Shown here one piece after another: positions 7,712-14,751 of a DNA stretch of 15,913 nt. Below the pieces are notes generated by a model. It did no database searches. It saw nothing but the letters and a program-made list of their open reading frames with translations, and was not told the origin of the DNA. The stretch is taken from NCBI GenBank assembly GCA_945487445.1, contig CALYTU010000021.1:1-15913 (forward strand). The letters are read 5' to 3'. This DNA comes from an uncultured Clostridia bacterium (lineage in GTDB: Bacteria; Bacillota; Clostridia; Oscillospirales; Oscillospiraceae). Positions within the stretch are counted from its first letter, which is position 1. Every line of letters starts with the position of its first letter. Made by a program: the position numbers and the translations under genes.

Positions 7712-7795
7712 ACTGTTTCCTTTTTTATTCCTGTTTCAAGATTCGCAATCCGGTCAAGGTATTTATTCAAACACTGGTTAGAATCAACGCCTAAA

Positions 7796-8755
7796 TCAAT
7801 CCGACACATCCAGCCATACCTGGAGCGCGCCACAGACGGCGCCGGGACTTGCGTTCCCCTGGAGCAGCTCGACAGCCCGGCCAAGACTCTGCAAGGCCCG
7901 CAGGCTCTCAGCAGAGGTGCGGCTCCGGCCCACGCGCTGCGCTGCCTCCCAGCGGCCCGGCTGCCCGGTCCGAACGGCAAGCGCCTGGCTCAGGACCTCG
8001 ATCCACTGGGTCAGCAGGGGGATCAGCTCCTCCCGTTTGCGCCGCTCGAGCGGAACCAACAGCTCCGTGAGCCCCAACCGGTCCCGCCGGGCAAAGCAGT
8101 CGGAAAAGCTCTGGGTTTCGGGGGCGAGGTGCTCCCCCTCGGTGAGCAGCAGTACGGCCTGACCAAGAAAGCCCTCGGACCGCTCCCAGGCCGCAGCCAG
8201 GGCGGCGCGGTCCTTCTGCGGGAACCGTCTTTCCAGCTCCGCCAGCCCTTCCCGCTCGGAGAGAGGCGAAAGCTGCAGCAGGACGGACCGGGAACGGATC
8301 GTCGGCAGCAGACGCTGCGCGCCATCGGTGAGCAGGAGGAAGGCCGCATAGTCGGGAGGTTCTTCCATGATCTTCAAGAGTGCGTTTTGGGCAGCGGCGT
8401 TCATATCCATAGCCCGGGGAATGATATAGACCTTACGCAGCCCCTCGTTGGGCTTGATATAGACGTCGGCACGAGCCTTCCGGATCAACTCCACGGAGAT
8501 GATCTTCCTGGCCGGATCGTCCACCGTGACGACATCGGGATGAACTCCATCGAGCACCTTCCGGCACTGGGGGCAGACCCCGCAGGGCCGCCGCGCGCCT
8601 TCTGTGCACTCCATTGCGGCCGCGAGGATCAGGGCGAGGGTATGCTTTCCGCTCCCGGGAGGACCGGCCAGCAGATAGCAGTGGGACAGACGCCCGGCCG
8701 CGAATGCCGCAGAAAGGCCGGAACGGAGCCGTTCATTCCCCAGCAGCCTCTCCAT
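7796..8755 (-). CDS. holB: DNA polymerase III delta-prime subunit
   Basis: The delta-prime subunit of the clamp loader that places the sliding clamp on primed DNA. The 319-aa protein has a Walker A motif GPPGSGKH (31-38), a four-Cys zinc module (C50, C58, C61, C64), an AAA+ core section with NALLKIMEEPP (124-134), and TIRSRS (152-157) with the SRC-like sensor/arginine region. The C-terminal helical collar domain is less conserved. I chose the ATG at 8755 because a GGGGGTG ribosome binding site lies just before it; an in-frame ATG at 8815 would fall inside the -35 of the promoter described below. It resembles dnaX, but its size and neighbour ricT fit holB, as in Bacillus. Confidence 0.94.
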   Translation of the reverse strand: MERLLGNERLRSGLSAAFAAGRLSHCYLLAGPPGSGKHTLALILAAAMECTEGARRPCGVCPQCRKVLDGVHPDVVTVDDPARKIISVELIRKARADVYIKPNEGLRKVYIIPRAMDMNAAAQNALLKIMEEPPDYAAFLLLTDGAQRLLPTIRSRSVLLQLSPLSEREGLAELERRFPQKDRAALAAAWERSEGFLGQAVLLLTEGEHLAPETQSFSDCFARRDRLGLTELLVPLERRKREELIPLLTQWIEVLSQALAVRTGQPGRWEAAQRVGRSRTSAESLRALQSLGRAVELLQGNASPGAVCGALQVWLDVSD

Positions 8756-8786
8756 GCACGCACCCCCATCGTTTTCCTGAATGTAT

Positions 8787-8815
8787 ATGATAACACAGCT
8801 CTCCAGGTTATGCAA
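8787..8815 (-). promoter_or_regulatory. Promoter of holB-ricT
   Basis: On the minus strand there is a -35 TTGCAT (complement of 8810-8815), a 17-bp spacer and -10 TATCAT (complement of 8787-8792) with extended TG. It lies 32 bp ahead of the chosen holB start and rules out the upstream in-frame ATG. Confidence 0.65.
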
Positions 8816-8885
8816 GCATTTTCGGCTGCCGCTTCAAGGGGATTGTTCTCCCCAAAAGACACATTTCCGAAGCGCTCCCGATCAG

Positions 8886-9797
8886 TTACCAATCGGAATC
8901 CCAATCGCCGATGTCGTCCCATTCGTCGCCGCCCCAGTCCCAATCGTCATCATCATTATCATTATCATTATCATTATCATTATCGTCGTCTAACACATGA
9001 TTGTTTTGGTTGATATTGGGATCGTAGTAGCCGCTATTTATAAAATCCGTCACACCGTATTCCCGGTTAAAGGCAGAGGAAGCATAGTATTCCTCATAGT
9101 TGCTGGTAAGGGTACTGTCTGCGATAACCGGAAGCCAGCCGTTATCATAGTAATACCAGTCGCCGCCCTGGAAGTAGTAATAGTCGTCATTGTAGCAGTA
9201 ATAGCCACGGGTGGGACCGCTTCTGCGGATCGAACCCCAGATCCAGAAGCAGATGACCGATACCAGCAGGATAATCCAGACCTTCGCCCACAGCTTGGTC
9301 TTCCAGGACACCGACTTCTTTTCGGCAGAACGGGTCTGGCCCAGCAGCGCGGCCTGATAGCTCCGCTGCTGACCCACCTGTTCCCTCATTTTCAGATACA
9401 GCTCATTCACCGCATAGGCCTCGTCCCGCCCCTGATAGCGGATGGCCCGGGAGCCGTCGGCCTTGTTTTTGTAGACGACAAAGGAGCCATCCTCCGCCTG
9501 ATAGATGCCGAAGGCCTTTGGCTCGCGGTAGTCCTCGCCCAGGTGGACGCGCATTTTCTCAAGCGGGAGATTGTGCTTCACAGCAAAGGTGCGAAGCTCC
9601 TCGATCGTTTTGGGCCTTCCCGCACCATGCTTTCCATGCCGTTTGGAATCTGCCAATGCCGGAAGTGCCTTCCCCTCCTTCATGGCAGCCTCGGTCTGTG
9701 CCTTGCTTGCCAGTCGGTTTGGGCCGCCGCAGTGGGGACAACGCTGATCCGCATATTTGAATTTTTCACCACAGAATTCACAGGTGATCTTTTTCAT
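8886..9797 (-). CDS. Zinc-ribbon membrane protein with Tyr-rich and Asp/Asn/Trp-rich outer segment
   Basis: A 303-aa protein that I cannot assign to a function. Residues 6-23 form a CxxC-N10-CxxC zinc ribbon. Residues 60-155 are a soluble region that includes GRPKTIEELRTFAV (60-73) and GIYQAEDGSFVVYKN (97-111). One membrane segment lies at about 170-189. After it comes a Tyr-rich stretch (199-217, with YYYF and WYYYD), then an acidic tail (269-303) with a run of Asp-Asn pairs and a final WD-rich end. The ribbon side should be cytoplasmic and the acidic tail outside. The start at 9797 has a GGGAGGGG ribosome binding site and its own strong promoter; the open frame continues upstream to 10526 but would be antisense to the amidase gene. 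It is transcribed alone, divergently from that gene. Confidence 0.85.
   Translation of the reverse strand: MKKITCEFCGEKFKYADQRCPHCGGPNRLASKAQTEAAMKEGKALPALADSKRHGKHGAGRPKTIEELRTFAVKHNLPLEKMRVHLGEDYREPKAFGIYQAEDGSFVVYKNKADGSRAIRYQGRDEAYAVNELYLKMREQVGQQRSYQAALLGQTRSAEKKSVSWKTKLWAKVWIILLVSVICFWIWGSIRRSGPTRGYYCYNDDYYYFQGGDWYYYDNGWLPVIADSTLTSNYEEYYASSAFNREYGVTDFINSGYYDPNINQNNHVLDDDNDNDNDNDNDDDDWDWGGDEWDDIGDWDSDW
8955..8984. repeat. Hexanucleotide microsatellite, five ATTATC copies
   Basis: Five perfect copies of ATTATC (GATAAT on the coding strand) encode alternating Asp-Asn in the tail of the zinc-ribbon protein. The unit is two codons, so gain or loss of copies changes tail length without breaking the frame. 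Confidence 0.95.
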
Positions 9798-9819
9798 GGA
9801 TACCCCTCCCATATTGACG

Positions 9820-9848
9820 ATGATAGCGCACTTTTTAAAAAATGTCAA
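9820..9848 (-). promoter_or_regulatory. Promoter of the zinc-ribbon protein gene
   Basis: On the minus strand there is a perfect -35 TTGACA (complement of 9843-9848), a 17-bp spacer and -10 TATCAT (complement of 9820-9825). It lies 22 bp ahead of the start codon. Confidence 0.8.
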
Positions 9849-10001
9849 GCGCCCGCATTGTCGAACGCTGGAAACACGCCTCCGCCGAGCTTTTTTATCC
9901 GCTGAGGCCTTGTATTCCGCGCAAAACCATTCTGACAACAAGAATCTTCCGCAGGAACGCGGGGGGGAACGCGCCCATAAGATATACAGGGAGATGGTAC
10001 T

Positions 10002-10475
10002 ATGCGTGACTATGACCGCGGTGCCGCGACGGCATACGCGCGGCGGTGGGCACTGGGGCGGAGTCCGGCCTATTACAATTTTGCGGCGCTGGGCGGAGAC
10101 TGCACTAATTTTGTCTCCCAATGCCTGTATGCCGGAAGCGGGGTCATGAACTATACACCTGTAATCGGGTGGTATTACCGCTCCGCCGCAGATCGAACGG
10201 CAAGCTGGACGGGCGTGGAATTTCTGTACCGCTTTCTGACGGAAAACCGGGGTCCGGGACCCTTTGCGCGGGTCTGCGGCAAGCGGGAGCTCCGTGCCGG
10301 AGACGTAATCCAGCTTGGAGACGGAACCGGACAGTTTTATCACTGCCTGCTGGTCCTGCACCCCGGTCCGGACCCCCGTGTGGCGGCGCATGATGTGGAT
10401 TCTTTGGATCGCCCGCTGTCGGATTACGCCTACGCCATCGCCAGGTATCTGCACATCGAGGGCGTGCGGGGCTGA
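10002..10475 (+). CDS. Amidase-domain (Amidase_6, NlpC/P60-like) protein
   Basis: A 157-aa protein made almost entirely of a putative amidase domain (PF12671 type). The N-terminal Y.RG.A..YA..W pattern and GDCTNFVSQC (32-41) carry the likely nucleophile Cys34, and QFYHCLLVL (111-119) carries the likely catalytic His114. Members resemble papain-fold peptidases and are thought to cut amide bonds in cell-wall or other peptides. Most relatives are longer or secreted; this one has no signal peptide or membrane segment, so a cytoplasmic role, or export by other means, is open. The ATG at 10002 has AGGGAG at 9988-9993. No clear promoter was seen in the GC-rich upstream stretch, which has a G7 run near 9960-9967. 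Substrate unknown. Confidence 0.85.
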   Translation: MRDYDRGAATAYARRWALGRSPAYYNFAALGGDCTNFVSQCLYAGSGVMNYTPVIGWYYRSAADRTASWTGVEFLYRFLTENRGPGPFARVCGKRELRAGDVIQLGDGTGQFYHCLLVLHPGPDPRVAAHDVDSLDRPLSDYAYAIARYLHIEGVRG

Positions 10476-10662
10476 TCGGGAGCAGATTGCCCAAGAACCG
10501 GCTCCACCTTTCATAATATGGAGCATCGCAAATCGGGATTCTGGTTATCGGCTTTATTCGCTTTCAATTTGCAGGGTGGCCTGACCTCAGGCCGCCGCGA
10601 TTATCGCCGAGCTTTCAGAAAACGATCTACAAACTTGACAATTTTTTATAGATAAAATAAAA
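10476..10662. other. Non-coding stretch after the amidase gene
   Basis: No gene is supported here. It holds a perfect 7-bp-arm palindrome GGCCTGA-CC-TCAGGCC at 10578-10593 without a T-run. It also holds a perfect -35-like TTGACA at 10635-10640 with a weak -10 TAAAAG 17 bp on (10658-10663), which would fire rightward into the MITE although no plus-strand gene follows. Confidence 0.5.
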
Positions 10663-10785
10663 GTATCTATTCAGTAGCCCCATCTGTCATTTCGAACGAA
10701 GTGAGAAATCCGTTCCTTTTTGCGTAGATAATACGGATTTCTCGGCGATGAATCGCCTCGAAATGACAGGATACTGAACAGATAC
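10663..10785. mobile_element. MITE-like element, 123 bp, with terminal inverted repeats
   Basis: Ends are GTATCTATTCAGTA (10663-10676) and TACTGAACAGATAC (10772-10785), 13 of 14 positions complementary. Inside are nested arms CTGTCATTTCGA (10684-10695)/(10758-10769) and GAGAAATCCG (10703-10712)/(10734-10743), so the whole element can fold on itself. It has no coding capacity. The direct repeat AAATAAAA directly abuts each end (10655-10662 and 10786-10793), as expected for an 8-bp target duplication. A transposase must act in trans; families that make 8-bp duplications are candidates, but I cannot name one. Confidence 0.85.
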
Positions 10786-10796
10786 AAATAAAACGA

Positions 10797-10824
10797 AAAG
10801 CCGGCCTCCGAGGAGACCGGCTTT
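10797..10824 (-). terminator. Terminator of the heat-shock operon
   Basis: AAAGCCGG (10797-10804) pairs with CCGGCTTT (10817-10824), with extra pairing inside. On the minus strand the stem is followed by TTTTCGTTTTATTTG, a suitable T-rich tail, just beyond the dnaJ stop. Confidence 0.85.
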
Positions 10825-10827
10825 CGA

Positions 10828-11973
10828 CTATCCGAAGTTTCTTTTAATTTTGTCGAAGAAGGACTTCCGCTTTGGCTGGGCCTTCTCTGTGGCGGCGTCA
10901 AATTGGTGCAAAATGTCCTTCTGTTCCTTGGTAAGCTTTGTGGGCGTCTCGACGACTACAGTAACGAATTGGTCGCCCCGGTTTTTGTAGCCCACATATG
11001 GAATGCCCTTACCCTTGAGCCGGAAGGTGGTGCCAGTCTGGGTGCCCTCGGGAACATTGTAGCGAACCTTGCCGTCCAGGGTCGGAACCTCAATGTCTGC
11101 GCCGCAGGCTGCCTGACAGAAGGAAATAGGCATCTCGCAGTAGACATTGGCGCCCTCTCGGGTAAAGAGCTCGTGAGGACGGATTCGGACATTGACCATC
11201 AGATCGCCGTTGGGTCCGCCGTTCGCCCCAGCGCTGCCCTGGCCGGAAATCCGGAAGGCCTGACCGTCGTCGATCCCCGCGGGAATATCCACGGTCTGAC
11301 GGTGGCTGCGCTTGATGCGGCCCTTTCCCTTGCAGCGGGTGCAGGGGTCTTTAATCAGCTTGCCCTTGCCGCCGCAGGTAGGGCAGGCGGCTGTGGACTG
11401 CATGGTCATGCCCATGAAGCTCTGGGTGGTGCGCACCTGTCCACTGCCACGGCACTGGGGACAGGTCTCGGGCTGTGTCCCCTCCGCGCAGCCGGAGCCA
11501 TGGCATTGATCGCAAGTCTCGATGCGCGAGACGTTAACTTCCTTCTGCGCACCGAAGGCAGCCTCCTCGAAGCTGACCTCCACCTGCACCACGACATTTT
11601 CTCCGCGCGCCGCGCGGCTGCCGCCGCTCCGCGCACGAGCACCGCCGCCGAAAAAGTCGCCGAAAATGTCTCCGAAGCCGCCGAAGCCGCCGAAGCCGCC
11701 AAAGCCCTCAAAGGGATTGCCCCCCTGCGAAGCGGCAAAATTGGGGTCGACCCCGGCAAAGCCGTACTGATCGTAAAGCTGGCGCTTTTCGGGGTTGGAC
11801 AGCACCTCATAGGCCTCGTTGATCTCTTTGAACTTGGCCTCCGCGTCGGCCTCGTGGTTCACGTCCGGGTGATACCTGGCCGCAAGCTTGCGGTAAGCCC
11901 GCTTGATCTGATCGGCCGCGGCGTTCTTCTCCACGCCGAGGACCTCATAAAAATCTCGTTTTGTTTCTGCCAT
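10828..11973 (-). CDS. dnaJ: Chaperone DnaJ (Hsp40)
   Basis: Co-chaperone that delivers unfolded proteins to DnaK and stimulates its ATPase. The 381-aa type I DnaJ has a J domain (about 5-70, HPD at 35-37) and a Gly/Phe region (about 84-112, with GFGGFGGFGGFG). Four CxxCxGxG zinc motifs begin at C154, C171, C197 and C211, and the C-terminal substrate-binding domains follow. The ATG at 11973 is preceded by AGGTGA with a 7-base spacer; this RBS is buried in a hairpin. Last gene of the operon; it lies 247 bp after dnaK with an unusual hairpin-rich gap, and a terminator follows it. Confidence 0.98.
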   Translation of the reverse strand: MAETKRDFYEVLGVEKNAAADQIKRAYRKLAARYHPDVNHEADAEAKFKEINEAYEVLSNPEKRQLYDQYGFAGVDPNFAASQGGNPFEGFGGFGGFGGFGDIFGDFFGGGARARSGGSRAARGENVVVQVEVSFEEAAFGAQKEVNVSRIETCDQCHGSGCAEGTQPETCPQCRGSGQVRTTQSFMGMTMQSTAACPTCGGKGKLIKDPCTRCKGKGRIKRSHRQTVDIPAGIDDGQAFRISGQGSAGANGGPNGDLMVNVRIRPHELFTREGANVYCEMPISFCQAACGADIEVPTLDGKVRYNVPEGTQTGTTFRLKGKGIPYVGYKNRGDQFVTVVVETPTKLTKEQKDILHQFDAATEKAQPKRKSFFDKIKRNFG

Positions 11974-11980
11974 ATATGGA

Positions 11981-11995
11981 TCACCTCACAGGTGA
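11981..11995 (-). promoter_or_regulatory. Hairpin sequestering the dnaJ ribosome binding site
   Basis: In the dnaJ mRNA, TCACCT-GTG-AGGTGA folds into a perfect 6-bp stem with a 3-base loop. The 3' arm AGGTGA is the dnaJ Shine-Dalgarno sequence. Such masking can lower translation and could melt on heating, as in RNA thermometers; this is inference. Confidence 0.5.
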
Positions 11996-12218
11996 AATGA
12001 AGTATGCCTTGTCGCAAATGAAGGATCTCCTTCGGAGATATGAAGCGTGCCTGACAGCACACGAAGTATGCGCTTCGCACATATTGAGCATCGTCTTTGA
12101 TCGAAAAAGATGGGATTTAGCCAACATGGCGAAGCGATACATCATATACTAAGCAGCTTCATTCGGCACAGTTGTACTTCATATTTGAAAAAGCAACTAC
12201 CTCATGCGCGTTACGCGC
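11981..12218. repeat. Tandem hairpin element filling the dnaK-dnaJ gap
   Basis: Four modules starting ATGAAG or ACGAAG at 11997, 12018, 12040 and 12061, with a degenerate fifth at 12083, follow each other every 21-22 bp. Most enclose a small stem-loop: ATCTCC-TTC-GGAGAT at 12025-12039, GTGC/GCAC at 12047-12060 and TGCG-CTT-CGCA at 12069-12079. At the other side the inverse motif CTTCAT recurs at 12157 and 12177, with CTCAT at 12201. Outer hairpins are 11981-11995 and GCGCG-TTA-CGCGC at 12206-12218, right after the dnaK stop. No open frame of note. It looks like a dispersed multi-hairpin intergenic repeat. Confidence 0.5.
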
Positions 12219-12220
12219 TG

Positions 12221-14074
12221 TCAGTCCTTCACTTCCTCGAAGTCCGCGTCTACCACGCCGTCGTTGGGGTTGCCGGCGCCGCCGTTGAAGTCAGCGCCCG
12301 GGTTGAAGCCCGCACCGGCAGCATTGGGATCGCCCTGCGGAGCGGACTGCTTGTAGAGCTTCTCGGCCACGGGATAGAAGGCCTTCTGGGCCTCCTCGAT
12401 GGCAGCCCTGATGGCGGCCACGTCGGTCCCCTTGTTGGCCTCTTTGAGCTTCTCAATCGCTGCCTGGATGGGAGCCTTCTCGCTGTCGGAGATCTTGTCG
12501 CCCAGCTCGGTCAGGGACTTCTCCAGCTGATAGGCGGTCTGGTCGGCCTCGTTGTGCGTATCGACCTCTTCTTTGCGGGCCTTGTCCTCGGCGGCAAACT
12601 GCTCCGCCTCGCGAACGGCCTTGTCGATGTCCTCCTTGGACAGGTTGGAGGAAGCGGTGATGGTGATGTTCTGCTCCTTACCGGTGCCGAGGTCCTTGGC
12701 GGAGACGTTCACGATGCCGTTGGCGTCGATGTCAAAGCTGACCTCGATCTGGGGAATGCCGCGGGGAGCCGGGGCAATGCCGCTGAGCTGGAAACGGCCC
12801 AAGGTCTTGTTATAGGCAGCCATTTCGCGCTCGCCCTGGAGCACATGGACCTCGACGGAGGTCTGGCCGTCGGCAGCAGTGGAGAAGATCTGCTTCTTGT
12901 TGACCGGGATGGTGGTGTTGCGTTCGATCAGCTTGGTGAACACGCCGCCCATAGTCTCAATGCCGAGGCTCAGCGGGGTGACGTCCAGCAAAAGCAGATC
13001 CTTCACGTCGCCGGTCAGCACGCCGGCCTGGATGGCGGCGCCCATGGCCACACACTCGTCGGGGTTGATACCCTTGAAGCCCTCCTTGCCGGTGATCTTC
13101 TTGACGGCTTCCTGCACCGCGGGGATTCTGGAAGAGCCGCCCACCAGCAGGACCTTGCTCAGATCGCTGGACTGCAGGCCGGCGTCCGACATGGCCTGGC
13201 GTACGGGACCCATGGTGGCCTCCACCAGATGGGCGGTCAGCTCATTGAACTTGGCCCGGGTCAGGGTAACGTTCATGTGCTTGGTGCCGTTGGCGTCGGC
13301 AGTAATATAGGGCAGGTTAATCTCGGTGGACATGACGCCGGAGAGCTCGATCTTTGCCTTCTCGGCGGCTTCCTTCAGGCGCTGCATGGCAACCTTGTCG
13401 CGGCTGAGGTCGATGCCGTCAGTCTTCTTGAACTCGGCCACAAGATAGTCAATGATGGCCTTGTCGAAATCGTCGCCGCCCAGATGGGTGTTGCCGGCAG
13501 TGGATAGAACCTCCACAACGCCGTCACCAATGTCGAGGATGGAGACGTCGAAGGTGCCGCCGCCCAAATCGTAAACCATAATCTTCTGCTCGGCTTCCTT
13601 ATCCACGCCGTAGGCCAGGGCCGCAGCAGTGGGTTCATTGATGATTCGCTTGACCTCCAGGCCGGCGATCTTGCCCGCGTCCTTGGTCGCCTGACGCTGG
13701 GCGTCGTTGAAGTAGGCGGGAACGGTGATGACGGCCTCGGAAACCGTGCCGCCCAGATAAGCCTCGGCGTCCGCCTTCAGCTTCTGAAGGATCATGGCGC
13801 TGATTTCCTGGGGCGTGTAGTTCTTGCTGTCGATCGTCACCTTGTAGCTTTCGCCCATGTGACGCTTGATGGAAGAGATGGTGCGGTCCGCATTGGTGAC
13901 AGCCTGACGCTTTGCGATCTGGCCGACCATACGCTCGCCGGTCTTGGAAAATGCAACCACAGAGGGGGTCGTACGGCTGCCTTCCGCGTTGGCGATGACG
14001 ACGGACTCGCCGCCCTCCATGACCGCCACGCAGGAATTGGTGGTGCCAAGGTCGATGCCGATAATCTTACTCAT
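12221..14074 (-). CDS. dnaK: Chaperone DnaK (Hsp70)
   Basis: ATP-driven chaperone that binds and releases exposed hydrophobic segments of client proteins, cycling with DnaJ and GrpE. The 617-aa protein starts with the phosphate-binding IGIDLGTTNSCVAV (5-18). It has VPAYFNDAQRQATKDAG (118-134), IINEPTAAALAYG (144-156) and DLGGGTFDVSIL (169-180). The interdomain linker DLLLLDVTPLSL is at 359-370. A substrate-binding domain and a Gly/Pro/Asn-rich C-terminus ending in EEVKD follow. Length fits the shorter Gram-positive form. The ATG at 14074 has a strong AGGAGGAA ribosome binding site. Third gene of the operon, 67 bp after grpE. Confidence 0.99.
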   Translation of the reverse strand: MSKIIGIDLGTTNSCVAVMEGGESVVIANAEGSRTTPSVVAFSKTGERMVGQIAKRQAVTNADRTISSIKRHMGESYKVTIDSKNYTPQEISAMILQKLKADAEAYLGGTVSEAVITVPAYFNDAQRQATKDAGKIAGLEVKRIINEPTAAALAYGVDKEAEQKIMVYDLGGGTFDVSILDIGDGVVEVLSTAGNTHLGGDDFDKAIIDYLVAEFKKTDGIDLSRDKVAMQRLKEAAEKAKIELSGVMSTEINLPYITADANGTKHMNVTLTRAKFNELTAHLVEATMGPVRQAMSDAGLQSSDLSKVLLVGGSSRIPAVQEAVKKITGKEGFKGINPDECVAMGAAIQAGVLTGDVKDLLLLDVTPLSLGIETMGGVFTKLIERNTTIPVNKKQIFSTAADGQTSVEVHVLQGEREMAAYNKTLGRFQLSGIAPAPRGIPQIEVSFDIDANGIVNVSAKDLGTGKEQNITITASSNLSKEDIDKAVREAEQFAAEDKARKEEVDTHNEADQTAYQLEKSLTELGDKISDSEKAPIQAAIEKLKEANKGTDVAAIRAAIEEAQKAFYPVAEKLYKQSAPQGDPNAAGAGFNPGADFNGGAGNPNDGVVDADFEEVKD

Positions 14075-14121
14075 TTTGTATTCCTCCTATATTTCAGTGT
14101 ATGGTTTAACAGTGTTGCAGC

Positions 14122-14138
14122 GGCGCAAGCTTTGCGCC
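14122..14138. other. Hairpin in the grpE-dnaK gap
   Basis: GGCGCAA-GCT-TTGCGCC forms a perfect 7-bp stem with a 3-base loop just after the grpE stop. There is no T-run, so it is more likely an mRNA stability or processing element than a terminator. Confidence 0.5.
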
Positions 14139-14141
14139 TTG

Positions 14142-14720
14142 TTAATTGGCTACCTGCACAACGGCGTGGCGGATGACCTTCTCGCCGATGCGGAAGCCCT
14201 TCTGGAAGACCTGGGCGATGACATTTTCCCCCAGCTCCTCATTTTCGACGTGCATCACGGCATTGTGGGCGTTTGGGTCAAAGGCGTCGCCCGCCGTTCC
14301 GAACTCCTCCACACCGAGGCCGGTCATGATCTTCCTGAACTCGGTCATGATGAGCTCCACGCCTTTCTTGTAGGCCTCGTCGGCAGTCTCGTTGGCAAGA
14401 GCCCGCTCCAGGTTGTCATAGACAGGCAGGAACTTCGCCACGGTCTCAGCCTTCACGTCGGTGTAGAGGGCCTCCTTCTCCTTTCGGCTGCGCTTGCGGA
14501 AGTTGTCGTACTCCGCCGCGAGGCGCAGATATTGGTCATGCTCCGCCGCCTGGGCCTTTCGGGCCGCTTCCAGCTCCGTTTCCCCGGTCGACTCCTGCGT
14601 GGGAGTCTCATCCGCGGAAGCCTCCTCGGGCCGGACCTTCTCCTCGGCGGGCTCGGTCTCGGGCGTCACGTTTTCGCTTTCAGCCTCGGGGGCCTTCTTC
14701 TCTTTATCTTTTTTGGACAT
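14142..14720 (-). CDS. grpE: Nucleotide exchange factor GrpE
   Basis: Releases ADP from DnaK and so sets the chaperone cycle rate. The 192-aa protein begins with an acidic, low-complexity, probably disordered tail (1-50). A long helix follows (about 50-85, with YDNFRKRSRKEKE), then a four-helix section. The C-terminal beta-wing domain has the GrpE signature: FDPNAHNAVMHV (147-158), ELGENVIAQVFQKGF (162-176) and a final RHAVVQVAN. The ATG at 14720 has an AAGGAAT ribosome binding site about ten bases upstream, weaker than that of dnaK. Lies 63 bp after hrcA in the same operon. Confidence 0.98.
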   Translation of the reverse strand: MSKKDKEKKAPEAESENVTPETEPAEEKVRPEEASADETPTQESTGETELEAARKAQAAEHDQYLRLAAEYDNFRKRSRKEKEALYTDVKAETVAKFLPVYDNLERALANETADEAYKKGVELIMTEFRKIMTGLGVEEFGTAGDAFDPNAHNAVMHVENEELGENVIAQVFQKGFRIGEKVIRHAVVQVAN

Positions 14721-14751
14721 GGTATTTCATTCCTTTTCGCATTTATCATCC

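Noticed and set aside
8756..8815. 20-residue N-terminal extension of HolB
   Set aside because: The upstream ATG lies within the -35 of a good promoter, and the ATG at 8755 has the RBS and aligns with family N-termini.
8830..8874. Nested hairpin (CGCTTC/GAAGCG around GGGGA/TCCCC) after the zinc-ribbon gene as a terminator
   Set aside because: No T-run in the right place and a large irregular interior, so I do not call it.
242..10475. A defence or secretion system among the unknown genes
   Set aside because: The lipoprotein, XpaC, zinc-ribbon and amidase genes are separated by housekeeping genes and terminators and do not form an operon.
9798..10526. N-terminal extension of the zinc-ribbon protein
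   Set aside because: It would be antisense to the amidase gene and include the gene's own promoter; the start at 9797 has a strong RBS.
11676..11706. Short tandem CCGCCGAAG repeats as a separate element
   Set aside because: They are the coding sequence of the Gly/Phe region of DnaJ, a normal feature.
12110..13507. Long plus-strand open frame opposite dnaK (465 codons)
   Set aside because: Antisense frames of this kind arise from codon bias opposite conserved dnaK; no RBS, and the encoded sequence is low-complexity Gly/Leu/Val-rich.
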